Assembly: GCA_900752215.1 (NCBI GenBank)
Contig: CAADUO010000060.1
Span: forward strand, 32,081-96,080
Length of the DNA: 64,000 nt
Reading direction: 5' to 3'
From: an uncultured Collinsella sp.
Lineage (GTDB): Bacteria; Actinomycetota; Coriobacteriia; Coriobacteriales; Coriobacteriaceae
Under the pieces are notes generated by a model. It was given only the letters and a program-made list of their open reading frames with translations, was not told the DNA's origin and searched no databases. Shown piece by piece: positions 8,092 to 16,771 of this stretch (within the stretch, counting starts at the first letter, position 1; the number at the start of each line of letters is the position of its first letter). A program made the translations under genes and the position numbers.

Positions 8092-8910
8092 ATGCCTCAG
8101 ACTTACACTTTCGCCTCGTGGAACGTCAACGGCCTGCGCGCCGTGCTCAAAAAGGACCCGAGCTTTATCCAGATCGCGCAAGAACTCGACGTCGATATCC
8201 TGGCGCTGCAAGAGACCAAGCTGCAGGAGGGCCAGGTCGATATCGACCTGGCCGGCTATCACCAAACCTGGAGCTACGCCGAGCGCAAGGGCTACTCGGG
8301 CACCGCGGTCTTTACCCGCCAGGAACCGCTGCGCGTACTGCGCGCCGATGCGCTGCTGCCCTACGCCGGCGAGGGCGAGGCGGCCGAGCTCGTCGCCCAA
8401 GCCGCAACCGAGGGCCGCGTCTGCGCGTTGGAGTTCGACAAGTTCTGGTTTGTGGATGTCTACACTCCCAACGCGCAAAACGAACTCGCCCGCATCGACG
8501 TGCGCATGGCCTGGGATGATGCCTATCGCGGCTTTTTGAGCGCGCTTGAGCGCGAGAGCGGCAAACCCGTCGTGACCTGCGGCGACTTTAACGTAGCGCA
8601 CGAGGAGATCGACCTTAAGAACCCCAAGTCCAACCGCGGCAACGCCGGCTTTTCGGACGAAGAACGCGGCAAGTTTACCGAGCTGCTCAACGCCGGCTTT
8701 ACCGATACCTGGCGCACGGCTAATCCAGACGTCGAGGGCGTCTACAGCTGGTGGAGCTATCGCTTTAATGCCCGCAAGAACAACGCCGGCTGGCGCATCG
8801 ATTACTTCTTGGTAAGTGATTCAATCGCCAATACCGTGCGCGACACCGATATCCGCGGCGACATCTTTGGCAGCGACCACTGCCCCGTCACCCTCACGCT
8901 AGAGCTCTAG
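8092..8910 (+). CDS. xthA: Exodeoxyribonuclease III / AP endonuclease
   Basis: The 272-residue protein belongs to the ExoIII/APE1 endonuclease-exonuclease-phosphatase superfamily. It cuts DNA 5' of abasic sites and removes 3' blocks in base-excision repair. Visible active-site motifs are WNVNG near residue 10, LQETK (metal-binding Glu) near residue 39, GDFNVAH near residue 165, and the C-terminal GSDHCPV with the catalytic His. Length is normal for the ExoA type. AAAGG precedes the ATG by 5-6 bp. It is transcribed alone, divergent from cobB. Confidence 0.95.
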   Translation: MPQTYTFASWNVNGLRAVLKKDPSFIQIAQELDVDILALQETKLQEGQVDIDLAGYHQTWSYAERKGYSGTAVFTRQEPLRVLRADALLPYAGEGEAAELVAQAATEGRVCALEFDKFWFVDVYTPNAQNELARIDVRMAWDDAYRGFLSALERESGKPVVTCGDFNVAHEEIDLKNPKSNRGNAGFSDEERGKFTELLNAGFTDTWRTANPDVEGVYSWWSYRFNARKNNAGWRIDYFLVSDSIANTVRDTDIRGDIFGSDHCPVTLTLEL

Positions 8911-8971
8911 CCCCAAGTAATTCCTGGGGGACAGAGGAAAACAAATCATGTGACCCCTCTCCCCCTATAAG

Positions 8972-9034
8972 TTGCGGTGGAATAGTTCCTGTTTGGGCAG
9001 CAAATAGCCAAAAACGAGAACTATTCCACCGCAA
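8972..9034. repeat. Palindromic intergenic hairpin, 17-bp perfect stem
   Basis: A perfect 17-bp inverted repeat (TTGCGGTGGAATAGTTC and its complement) encloses a 29-nt loop. It sits between the converging xthA and ECF S-component genes and has no T tract, so it is not an ordinary terminator. A GGGGGACAGAGG motif with partial complement lies just upstream at about 8931-8966. Confidence 0.8.
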
Positions 9035-9058
9035 GTTCGTGAGGGAACGCGAAATGCC

Positions 9059-9760
9059 TTACAGCCCGTATTTCACGACGACACGGTTAATGCGACGGCA
9101 CCAAGGCTTGTACAAGGCGGCCAAGAACACGCAGGTCGCGAGACCGTGTGTGATATCGAACGGCACTGCCGTGGCAAGACGCGCCATGGCACCCGCCCAC
9201 GTGAGCGGTTGAACAAAACCGATAATGTCGTAGGCGTTGATCACAACGCCGTACAGCAAACCCGAAGCAAAGCCGTAGGTCAGCAGCGCCGGCATACGCA
9301 CGGCGCCATCGGCGCGATCAAAAGCGCCGGCATGCGCCAGCGCACCGCCAACGTATCCCACGAGCCCCCAGGCATACATCTGCCACGGCGTCCACATGCC
9401 CTGCCCAAAAAAGAAATTGCTGGTCAGCGCCGCCAACGCACCGACCATAAAGCCGTTACGGCGACCAAGCGTCGCCCCCGCAATAATGGCAATGGCGCTC
9501 ACCGGTTTAAAGTCGGGAATGGGGCCGAACAAGATGCGGCCCGCCGCGGCCAGTGCCGCCAACACCAGCGTGGGCATAATCTGGCGCAGGCCCGGTCGCG
9601 ACGCCTCGTAACCCGCAAAGAACAGCGCAAGCACGAGCGCCACTATAGCGAGCATCAACAAAGCAGCCTGGGCAATGCCCAGATACAGCATGATGCCCAT
9701 GCCTGGCGGCACGAACAAAAGCACTGGCCCCTCTATGTAGCGCCATATACGAGCAAGCAC
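9059..9760 (-). CDS. ECF transporter S component (substrate-binding membrane subunit)
   Basis: This 233-residue, very hydrophobic protein has about six membrane segments. Its pattern fits S components of energy-coupling factor vitamin transporters: an interrupted first helix, the central ATLGRRNGFMVGALAAL stretch, and a Phe/Trp/Gly-rich loop before QMYAWGLVGYVGG. S components give substrate specificity and share an EcfA-EcfA'-EcfT energising module, which this window encodes at 15-17.6 kb. The ligand (a vitamin or cofactor precursor) cannot be assigned from sequence. The GTG start at 9760 is preceded by AGGAG about 6 bp upstream. Confidence 0.8.
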   Translation of the reverse strand: MLARIWRYIEGPVLLFVPPGMGIMLYLGIAQAALLMLAIVALVLALFFAGYEASRPGLRQIMPTLVLAALAAAGRILFGPIPDFKPVSAIAIIAGATLGRRNGFMVGALAALTSNFFFGQGMWTPWQMYAWGLVGYVGGALAHAGAFDRADGAVRMPALLTYGFASGLLYGVVINAYDIIGFVQPLTWAGAMARLATAVPFDITHGLATCVFLAALYKPWCRRINRVVVKYGL

Positions 9761-9849
9761 GCGAGCTCCTCTTGCGATCTTTCTCTATCGTTCGCGCCCC
9801 ATTGTGGCACACGCGCAGCACAGGTTTATCGACGATACATTCCACTCGT

Positions 9850-9892
9850 TAAACAAAACAACGCGCATGCGACTGAAGCCAATCGCATGCGC
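9850..9892 (-). terminator. Intrinsic terminator of the small membrane protein gene
   Basis: A perfect 10-bp stem (GCGCATGCGA with TCGCATGCGC, 10-nt loop) is followed on the minus strand by a T-rich tract, GTTGTTTTGTTT. It lies about 55 bp past the stop of the 9949-10452 gene. Confidence 0.75.
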
Positions 9893-9948
9893 GCAAAAGG
9901 AGAGGCAAACTATCGCGAATGATTCGTTAGACGAGCCTGTCCTTCAGG

Positions 9949-10452
9949 CTATTCCACCTCGAGCATTTCCTCGGTCTGCGGGGCCTTTTCGCCCACGAGA
10001 ACATGGGCGGCCTTTGCTGCAACCGGATCGAACAGCAAGCCGCCAACCACGACAAAGGCCCAACCGCCGGTTGCAAGCTTTACCCAACGAGAGAAATAGG
10101 TCGTTTCGCCCACGAGACCAAAGCCGGTCTGGAACGCTATCTCAGCCAAACCGATAATCAAAAAGAGCAGCGTGGCGGCGAACACCGTGCCCGCGATCTT
10201 TGACGCAGGGCCACCCGGTTTGAATCCGAAGAAATCAACCCAGTCCCCAACGACCCTTCCAAACTGCGGTAGTGAGCTCACCGCCTCTGCGATGACGACA
10301 GCGAGCGCAAGCTGCCCCCAAAAACCGGTAGGACTCGACATATCGAGTGCCGCTTTGCCTTCGATAATAGGCAAAAAGGAGCACATCAGGAGCGGGTTCA
10401 CCAGGGCATTGATTATGCCAGCGACCCTCGTTTCTCGAGTATTCATATTCAT
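9949..10452 (-). CDS. Small four-helix membrane protein of unknown function
   Basis: The 167 residues contain roughly four hydrophobic segments (about 12-30, 42-62, 85-108 and 128-150) and an acidic, Glu-rich tail. I do not recognise a characterised family. It lies 70 bp downstream of a LuxR-type membrane regulator on the same strand, so it may be that regulator's target or be co-transcribed with it. AAGGA lies 5 bp before the ATG at 10452. A second in-frame ATG is at 10446. A good terminator follows, so the transcript ends here. Confidence 0.75.
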   Translation of the reverse strand: MNMNTRETRVAGIINALVNPLLMCSFLPIIEGKAALDMSSPTGFWGQLALAVVIAEAVSSLPQFGRVVGDWVDFFGFKPGGPASKIAGTVFAATLLFLIIGLAEIAFQTGFGLVGETTYFSRWVKLATGGWAFVVVGGLLFDPVAAKAAHVLVGEKAPQTEEMLEVE

Positions 10453-10522
10453 ATATTCCTTTAGTTTTCGTAGTGATACGGTACGTGGAGAAACCGCGCC
10501 TCTACTGGAAAGCCAGTTTTAA

Positions 10523-11554
10523 TTACTTTTCCGCAGGAGCGGCAGCACCACGCGAGCGCTCGTAAAACATGCCCATGAGTTCGCTACGACGCGAGACAGA
10601 CAGTTTTCGATAGATGCTATGGACGTGAGCCTTGACCGTTCCCAACGAGATAACTAAATCGTTTGCTATCTGCTGATTCCCCTGTCCCGTCAGAACTCGA
10701 GACAATACTTCTTGCTCGCGCGGCGTGAGCTCGTAGAGCGCACAGAAATCGGCAATATTGCTGGCACCCTGCTCCGCCGCGCGCTGCTCCGTCTCCAAGC
10801 GATACAAATCCAGACGATCGCGCACAAGCTGCTCGGTTCGCCGCACGTGGAACTCATCTTGATAGTGGCGTGCGTAGATAATGCAAGAAACCGCAAGACC
10901 GGCCCACAGAGCGTCTTCCATAATAACAATCTTGCCGACGTAAAACGGAACCGAGCCAGAACGCATATACATGGCTGCGTAGATAAGGTCCTCGCCAATC
11001 GAGGCGGCGTAGGCGCAAAGGCACAAAAGAAGCAGCGAACGCAAAAGATGCAGCGCGCGAGAATCAGCATCCTCCACGGGGGCGGAATGCGCCAAGCCCA
11101 TCAGGCTCCAGGCACAAAGCGAAATCATGACCAAGGGATCGATAAGGAGAAATACAATGTCGGATACGATGCCCAGATAAACTGTCCCCGCCAAGCAACG
11201 AACCAGAGCGAGCACCGGGAAGAGAAGGAACAAAGCCGATCGTGCGGTACGCTTGGTCACATCACACGCCAGCAAATAGAAGAGGATCTCCTCGCCCATC
11301 TGAGAGAGCGTCTTCGCTATTCCAAAAAGGGTCAAAGCACCATGGGGGCCAAAGCTGCCTCCCGAAGAGAACGTCCCCGACACAAGGGACGATCCCATAT
11401 CGGCCACTCCTTCGAGGGCCAGCAGGGCCATGAGCATAGAGAGGTACGCAAAGCGCTTGCTCTCCGTCATGCCTTTTGTCACACCGCAGAAAAAAGCGGC
11501 GCAGGCAAAGAGGCAAAGGAAGAACACGTTGTAAAGATAGATATAAAACCCCAC
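10523..11554 (-). CDS. LuxR-family regulator with multi-pass membrane N-terminus
   Basis: The C-terminal 65 residues are a LuxR/NarL-type helix-turn-helix, containing LTPREQEVLSRVL and GTVKAHVHSIYRKL. The first ~230 residues form about seven membrane segments. This membrane-sensor/LuxR layout is greatly expanded in Coriobacteriia. The signal is unknown; DNA binding would occur at the membrane. I prefer the GTG start at 11554, with GGGGAGG about 9 bp upstream, which puts the first helix at the N-terminus. The upstream ATG at 11590 lacks a ribosome site. Its neighbours are a MATE/amidohydrolase operon upstream and a small membrane protein downstream, all on the same strand. Confidence 0.88.
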   Translation of the reverse strand: MGFYIYLYNVFFLCLFACAAFFCGVTKGMTESKRFAYLSMLMALLALEGVADMGSSLVSGTFSSGGSFGPHGALTLFGIAKTLSQMGEEILFYLLACDVTKRTARSALFLLFPVLALVRCLAGTVYLGIVSDIVFLLIDPLVMISLCAWSLMGLAHSAPVEDADSRALHLLRSLLLLCLCAYAASIGEDLIYAAMYMRSGSVPFYVGKIVIMEDALWAGLAVSCIIYARHYQDEFHVRRTEQLVRDRLDLYRLETEQRAAEQGASNIADFCALYELTPREQEVLSRVLTGQGNQQIANDLVISLGTVKAHVHSIYRKLSVSRRSELMGMFYERSRGAAAPAEK

Positions 11555-11650
11555 GAGCTTGTCCTCCCCTTTTGCCGCAACGAGACGCATGACTCATGAT
11601 AGCGCAACGGCACCCCGCGGATATTCGAACCGGTCGCAACCCGCAAGAGA

Positions 11651-11683
11651 CGGGCGGCAAGGCTCGAGTAACCCTACCGCCCG
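11651..11683 (-). terminator. Possible terminator after the MATE gene
   Basis: A GC-rich stem (CGGGCGG with CCGCCCG, extended by mismatched pairs) lies 30-60 bp past the MATE stop on the minus strand. No proper T tract follows, so termination may be weak or factor-dependent. Confidence 0.4.
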
Positions 11684-11712
11684 CAATTTATTGCAGAATC
11701 CGATTGTTTGAT

Positions 11713-13125
11713 TTACATCTCTTCGGCAGCCGCAGCGCGAGCAGCCTCGAGAACCTCTTCGGGAAGCTCGACGCCCTCATCGGTGTTGTAGCCGTACTTC
11801 TGGGCACCCTTTTTGAGGAAGAAGAACGAAACCACAGCGGTAAAGGCCTCGGCAACGGTCAGAGCCAGCCACACGCCGTCGCCGCCTATGACCATGGGAA
11901 GCACCAGCAGCAAAGCGATGGGAAGAACGAGCGAACGCAGGGTAGAGATGATGAGAGGCATCATCGTGTCGTTGAAGGCCGTGAGCATGTTCTGAATGCA
12001 GATATTGATGCCGACGAGGCCAGCGCAAGAGGCGAAGAGAATCCACTTCTGGGAGGCGAGGGTATATACGGGGTCGCCGGGGACCTGACCATAGACCAAC
12101 AGGATCGGCTTCATCATAACGATACCCAGGACAGCAATAACGACGATGAGGATAGCGCTCAGACGACGGTACTTCTGGTACGTGCCGTGAATCTTCTTGG
12201 GATTGTTTTCGCCGATCTGATAGCTAATGATCGGCGTAGCGCCCTTACCAAAGCCAATGAACGGGCCAACAAAGAGGAACTGCACGTACAGGAAGATTGC
12301 GGCAACGGCGACGCCGTCGGCCCCAAAGTACTTCATGGCCTGGATGTTGTAGATAGCGGTCATGAAGCCGGTGGCGGCACTGTAGATAAAGTCGGCAAGG
12401 CCGATCTTGCAGCTCTCGGCGACATTCTTCGCGGGACAGGCCGGCGAGTCATAATGCAGGGCACTGCTCTTGGAGAAGATGACGACTGCAGAAGCGATGG
12501 CGGCAAAGGCAGAGCCGGTACCAAAGCCAAGAGCTGCACCCGTGGTGCCCAGACCAAGCGTACCCTGGTAGACAACGTCCATGCCCAGCGTGACCAGACC
12601 ACCAAGGATGGTGATCACCATGCAATGCGTGGGCTTACCAGCAGTGAGCAGCCACATCTGGAAACCGAGCTGGATGGTGTAGAGCGGCATGAAGAAGCGG
12701 TGCACGTTCCAATAGGTGGTGCAGACGGGAGCGAGGCCTGCGTCAGCGCCCATGAAGTACCACACCTGGTCGCCAGCAAAGCTGATGGCAAAGCCCCAAA
12801 CGGTAGCAATGATGGTCGAGATGAGAAGCACGCAAGTGAAGGTCTTGTTTGCCTCGGTCGTCTTCTTCTCGCCCAGAAGCTTGCCCAGAAGGGCGGCGGA
12901 ACCGCCGGAGAACAGGAAGGCGATGGCCTCTACCACTGCCTGAGCAGGATAGACGATGTTAATGGCCGAAAGCGTCGCCGTGCTGTTGAAGTTGGTGGCG
13001 ATAGCGGTGTCGAAAATCTGATAGATACCGGTCCAGAGCTGCAGCAGGATCGAGGGAGCTGCAAAGAGGAACAGACCGATAAGCGTGTAGTTACGCGCGA
13101 GCTTGTTAGGGCTGGTTTCTGCCAT
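11713..13125 (-). CDS. MATE family cation-coupled efflux transporter
   Basis: The 470-residue protein has the twelve membrane segments and internal two-fold repeat of MATE (multidrug and toxic compound extrusion) transporters. It shows the family pattern of an early helix ending in IYQIFDTAIA and a mid-protein QP-rich second half. MATE pumps export cationic or amphipathic compounds using Na+ or H+ gradients. Its ATG at 13125 comes one nucleotide after the TAA stop of the amidohydrolase, so the two are co-transcribed and probably translationally coupled. This suggests transport of the amidohydrolase's substrate or product. The substrate is unknown. Confidence 0.9.
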   Translation of the reverse strand: MAETSPNKLARNYTLIGLFLFAAPSILLQLWTGIYQIFDTAIATNFNSTATLSAINIVYPAQAVVEAIAFLFSGGSAALLGKLLGEKKTTEANKTFTCVLLISTIIATVWGFAISFAGDQVWYFMGADAGLAPVCTTYWNVHRFFMPLYTIQLGFQMWLLTAGKPTHCMVITILGGLVTLGMDVVYQGTLGLGTTGAALGFGTGSAFAAIASAVVIFSKSSALHYDSPACPAKNVAESCKIGLADFIYSAATGFMTAIYNIQAMKYFGADGVAVAAIFLYVQFLFVGPFIGFGKGATPIISYQIGENNPKKIHGTYQKYRRLSAILIVVIAVLGIVMMKPILLVYGQVPGDPVYTLASQKWILFASCAGLVGINICIQNMLTAFNDTMMPLIISTLRSLVLPIALLLVLPMVIGGDGVWLALTVAEAFTAVVSFFFLKKGAQKYGYNTDEGVELPEEVLEAARAAAAEEM

Positions 13126-13126
13126 A

Positions 13127-14767
13127 TTACTCGCCTTCCTTCTCGTACATGGTCTTGCCGTCGATGACGGTCATGAGGCACTTGGCCTCGTGGATGGTGT
13201 GGGGATCGATGGACGTGATGTCGCGGTCCATGAGCACGAAGTCGGCTTCCTTGCCCACTTCGATGGAACCGATGCGCTTCTCGAGGAAGTTCTGATACGC
13301 ACCATTGATGGTGCCGGCGCAGATCATGTCCTCGACGGATACACGCTGGTTCGGGTCGAGCACGGTCTCTTCCGAAGCGTCGCCGGGCGCGCAGCGAGTC
13401 ACGCCGACCTCCAAGCCCTCCATGGGATCGGGGTTTGACACGGGGAAGTCGGTCGCCGAAGTGACGACCATGCCGCGGTCCCAGAACTTCTTGAGCGGAT
13501 ACTCGGACTCGGCACGCTCACCAAGCTGAGCGTGCTCCAGGGACTCATAGCACACGGGGTCCTTGAAGTGCCATGTGGGATTGGCGCAAGCGATACCCTT
13601 GAGCGCGGCAAAACGATCGATGTCCTCGTCGCGCATGACCTGCAGGTGCGTAATGGTCGGGCGCCAGTCATCTTTCGGATCGGTTGCCTGGGCATACTCA
13701 AAACCGTCGAGCGCCATGGAGATGGCCGCGTCGCCGATAGCGTGCACATGCACCTGGAAGCCCTTTTCCTTGGCATAGCGAACCATGGCGTTGTAATCGT
13801 CGGGCTCGCAGTTGGGAACGCCGCGGAAACCAGGCTTGTCGGTGTAGTCATCCAGCAGGTAAGCCGTACCAGATTCGATGACACCATCGAGCACGAACTT
13901 GATGTTGTTGCACTGATAGTGCTCGCCGCGATAGGAATCGCGAACCTCGGCGCAGCGATCGATCTTGTCGAGGCCCTCGTGCTCGGGCTTGCAATAGAAG
14001 CCGGAGGTTACCTTGAGCTTGAGCTTACCCTCGATGTCGAGCTCCTCGAGAGCAATTTGAGCATTGACCTCATCGCGAAGAATCGGCTCGTAAATATTGG
14101 TAATACCGACCGCAAGCAAGTCCTCCTGCAACGTAAGAATGGCGCTCTTGAACTCTTCGACCGTATAGGAACGAATCGCTTTGAAGACATCGTTCATGGC
14201 CCAATCGCGCACAAGACCCGTAGGCTCCTGCGTCTCGGGATCCAAAACGATGGTTCCAGCCTCCTGGCTCACAAAGCCGCGACCGATGCCGGCCTTCTCG
14301 AGGCACTTGCTGTTGACCCAATAGGAGTGGCCGTCGTAGGAACCGATAAGCATCGGCACGTCCGGGCACACTGCGTCCAGCAGCTCCTTGGCCTGAATCT
14401 TGCCCTCGTTCTCGAACACGGCGTTGTCCCAACCCATGCCCTTATAGAACTCGCGTCCGGGATGCTCTTCCACATATTTGCGGATGGTATCCACGTACTC
14501 GTCCACGGTCTCGAGACCCAAAATGTCGATCTCGTAGGCAAACTGGCCAGCACCAGACGAGAAGTGCATATGAGCATCGCAGAAGCCCGGCATGAACATG
14601 CCGTCGCCCGCCTCGATCACCTTGGTGTCGGGACCGACGTACTCGCTCACCCCCGCCTCGTCACCCACATAGACGAAGACGCCATCCTTAATCGCTACTG
14701 CCTGAGCCGTAAACTCTGTGCGATTGGACGTGAACACCTTCCCCTTAAGTACGGTATCCGCTTGCAT
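13127..14767 (-). CDS. YtcJ-like metal-dependent amidohydrolase
   Basis: The 546-residue enzyme belongs to the amidohydrolase superfamily, in the YtcJ / N-substituted formamide deformylase branch. Metal-ligand motifs are visible: DAHMHFS near residue 65, a Glu/Lys region near KFVLDGVIESG, HVHAIGD near residue 320, THLQ, and SATDFPVSNPDP with the catalytic Asp near residue 440. Such enzymes hydrolyse C-N bonds of amides, formamides or related compounds; the natural substrate is not predictable. There is no signal peptide, so it is cytoplasmic. It heads a two-gene operon with a MATE transporter. Two near-identical 18-bp direct repeats upstream (14858-14929) may be regulator sites. Confidence 0.88.
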   Translation of the reverse strand: MQADTVLKGKVFTSNRTEFTAQAVAIKDGVFVYVGDEAGVSEYVGPDTKVIEAGDGMFMPGFCDAHMHFSSGAGQFAYEIDILGLETVDEYVDTIRKYVEEHPGREFYKGMGWDNAVFENEGKIQAKELLDAVCPDVPMLIGSYDGHSYWVNSKCLEKAGIGRGFVSQEAGTIVLDPETQEPTGLVRDWAMNDVFKAIRSYTVEEFKSAILTLQEDLLAVGITNIYEPILRDEVNAQIALEELDIEGKLKLKVTSGFYCKPEHEGLDKIDRCAEVRDSYRGEHYQCNNIKFVLDGVIESGTAYLLDDYTDKPGFRGVPNCEPDDYNAMVRYAKEKGFQVHVHAIGDAAISMALDGFEYAQATDPKDDWRPTITHLQVMRDEDIDRFAALKGIACANPTWHFKDPVCYESLEHAQLGERAESEYPLKKFWDRGMVVTSATDFPVSNPDPMEGLEVGVTRCAPGDASEETVLDPNQRVSVEDMICAGTINGAYQNFLEKRIGSIEVGKEADFVLMDRDITSIDPHTIHEAKCLMTVIDGKTMYEKEGE

Positions 14768-14857
14768 CGCAAACTCCTTTCCTGCGATCCGCTTCTCAGT
14801 CCAAAACGGATTTCGCTGGAAAGACTACGGTCGGAAAGGAGGTTTATTCTATGAGCC

Positions 14858-14929
14858 AAACGATCAATTTCACTCAACCTTAGTTGTACAAACAGATTAT
14901 TTTGGCAGGTAAAACGGTCTATTTCATTC
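14858..14929. promoter_or_regulatory. Paired direct repeats upstream of the amidohydrolase operon
   Basis: The pattern AAACGRTCWATTTCAYTC occurs at 14858-14875 and again at 14912-14929, 15 of 18 positions identical and 54 bp apart, near five helical turns. They lie 90-160 bp before the amidohydrolase start and could bind a regulator such as the nearby LuxR protein. The function is inferred from position only. Confidence 0.35.
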
Positions 14930-15127
14930 TTCGGCGCCATAACACCACGTCCCGTTCGCGCGAGGAGAACGACCACTCATGGCTCGCATAGGACGCGTTT
15001 TGACGCGCTTATACCCCTAGGGTTTACCTCCGTCTATCCGTTGTCGATAGCCGTATTGGGCCCATGGCGCCCCTCGGCGGCGCCCGGTGCCCAAACGGCA
15101 AGCCCGTGCCTGCCGTCACGAGGCCGT
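14930..15127. other. Intergenic region between the amidohydrolase and EcfA genes
   Basis: Apart from the direct repeats just upstream, this GC-rich stretch holds only a loose inverted repeat around 15055-15105 (TTGGGC with GCCCAA, plus inner GGCGCC copies) downstream of the EcfA-EcfA gene. It has no T tract. No gene is seen. Confidence 0.35.
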
Positions 15128-16771
15128 CTACGCCCTATAGAACACGTTGTCGGCAAAGAAATCGGCCGGGGGCTCCATGCAGGCAATCTCGCCGTCAAAC
15201 ATCATGGCGACGTCGTCGGCTACCTGCTCGACAAAGTCCAAATCGTGCGTAGCCATGATGACGGTACCGCCAGCCCTCGCATGGTCACGCAGGGCGCGAG
15301 CGATGATGCGACGGCTCTCCAGGTCCAAGCCCTTCGTGGGTTCGTCAAGCAGCAGCAGCTCGGGGCCGATCAGCAGCAGCTTTGCCAACGCAAGCAGCTG
15401 GCGCTGTCCGCCCGAAAGATCGTACGGGTGGCGTCCATCCAGGCCCGACAGCCCCAGGCTCGCCGCGCGCTCCCGTGCCAAGTTCTCGTCATATCCGCAG
15501 GTCGAAGCCCATTCCATCAGCTCATCGCGAACCGTCTCGGCAACCAGCAGGGCCTTGGGGTTCTGCGGCAGCAGCGCAGCCGAGGCCGCCCCGCGCACCA
15601 TGCGGCCGCGCTGCAGCTTGGCGGTCTTCGCCAGCACCGAGAGCATCGTCGACTTACCGCATCCGTTGCCGCCCACGATCGCATGCACCGCACCGGCCGA
15701 AAACGACGCATCGAGCCCGCGCAGCACCCAACCGTCCGCGCGATCGTAGCGAAACCAGCCTTCCGACAGGATGGTAGCCGACCCGCCGTGCATTTTTTGG
15801 AGTATTCTGCTTCCATCCGTGCGCTGGAAGGCTTCCGAGCCGTTCTCGAGCGACGTTTGCGCCACAAATTCGGACGATTTGTCCAATTCCGAACTTTTTT
15901 TCGCGCTCGATACGTCCCCGGGCGGCTCCGGAGAGCCCAAATTGTCCTCACGCCTGCTGAATACTCCGTTTTTTGCACATCGGATGGCACCCCACCCCAA
16001 CATGTCATCGGAAAACAGCGATTCTCGGCGTCCCAAAGAAGCCATATCCGCCACCTCGCGCACGCGACCGTCCTCAATCCGGTACGCACACGTCGCGTAT
16101 TCGAGCATTGGGCGCGGCCGATGCGTCGCCACAACAACCGTGCAGCCCAGCTCGCGATTCACACGAAACAGCGCGTGCAGAAAATTCTTCTCAGCAACGG
16201 GATCGAGCTGAGACGTGGGCTCGTCGAGTAGCAGCACACGCGGACGCAGCGCCAGGACGGCGGCAAGCGACAGCAGCTGCTTGCGACCACCCGAAAGCAT
16301 GTCAGTATCGCGGTGAAGCCAGTCCTCCAGACCAAAGAAATAGCTGGTCTCGGCAACACGGCGGCGCATCTCGTCGCGCGACACACCCAGATTCTCTAGG
16401 CCAAACGCCATCTCGTGCCACACGGTCTCGCACACAATCTGGTTCTCGGGATCCTGAAACACATAACCCACGCGCTCCGCCGATACCCGCACGTCCATGT
16501 CGGCAACGTTCTCGCCCAGCACGCGCGCATCACCAGTGCGCTCGCCCGCTGGAGCGATCTCGGGCTTGAGCAGCGACAGCAGCGTCGACTTACCCGATCC
16601 GGTACCGCCAACAAGCAGCGCAAATGCACCTTGGGGAACAGACCAGTCGAGCCCCTCGAGCACCGCAGCATCCGCATCGGGGTAGGCAAAGCTCAGGCTC
16701 CGCACCTCAATCGCCGGCGCGGCCGAGCCATATGCCACACCCGCCGCCGAGCTCCTATCCAACCGAGCCAT
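15128..16771 (-). CDS. ECF transporter ATPase, two ABC domains in one chain
   Basis: This 547-residue protein fuses the two ATPases (EcfA and EcfA') of an energy-coupling factor transporter. Domain one has Walker A GGTGSGKST near residue 55, signature LSGGRKQLL and LLLDEPTS. Domain two has Walker A GGNGCGKST near residue 365, LSGGQRQLL and LLLDEPTKGLD. Most bacteria make two separate chains. The linker (about residues 265-328) is encoded by a palindromic repeat carried in frame. The gene overlaps the EcfT stop by one base (TGATG), so the two are translationally coupled. It powers vitamin uptake with S components such as the one at 9 kb. Confidence 0.92.
   Translation of the reverse strand: MARLDRSSAAGVAYGSAAPAIEVRSLSFAYPDADAAVLEGLDWSVPQGAFALLVGGTGSGKSTLLSLLKPEIAPAGERTGDARVLGENVADMDVRVSAERVGYVFQDPENQIVCETVWHEMAFGLENLGVSRDEMRRRVAETSYFFGLEDWLHRDTDMLSGGRKQLLSLAAVLALRPRVLLLDEPTSQLDPVAEKNFLHALFRVNRELGCTVVVATHRPRPMLEYATCAYRIEDGRVREVADMASLGRRESLFSDDMLGWGAIRCAKNGVFSRREDNLGSPEPPGDVSSAKKSSELDKSSEFVAQTSLENGSEAFQRTDGSRILQKMHGGSATILSEGWFRYDRADGWVLRGLDASFSAGAVHAIVGGNGCGKSTMLSVLAKTAKLQRGRMVRGAASAALLPQNPKALLVAETVRDELMEWASTCGYDENLARERAASLGLSGLDGRHPYDLSGGQRQLLALAKLLLIGPELLLLDEPTKGLDLESRRIIARALRDHARAGGTVIMATHDLDFVEQVADDVAMMFDGEIACMEPPADFFADNVFYRA
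15788..15978. repeat. Palindromic element inside the ecfA linker
   Basis: A 23-bp end at 15788-15810 (GTGCA, six T, then GGAGTATTC) recurs inverted at 15956-15978. Near the centre (about 15883) lies a smaller inverted repeat (GGAC and GTCC around GATTT). Parts of the flanks between them (CCGAGCCG and CGAGCG) also pair. The ~191-bp element looks like the intergenic palindromes elsewhere but is translated in frame as the linker joining two ABC domains. Confidence 0.7.

Noticed and set aside
15050..15127. Riboswitch or terminator downstream of the EcfA-EcfA gene
   Set aside because: Only loose GC-rich inverted repeats are visible, the region is downstream rather than upstream of the transporter genes, and there is no T tract.
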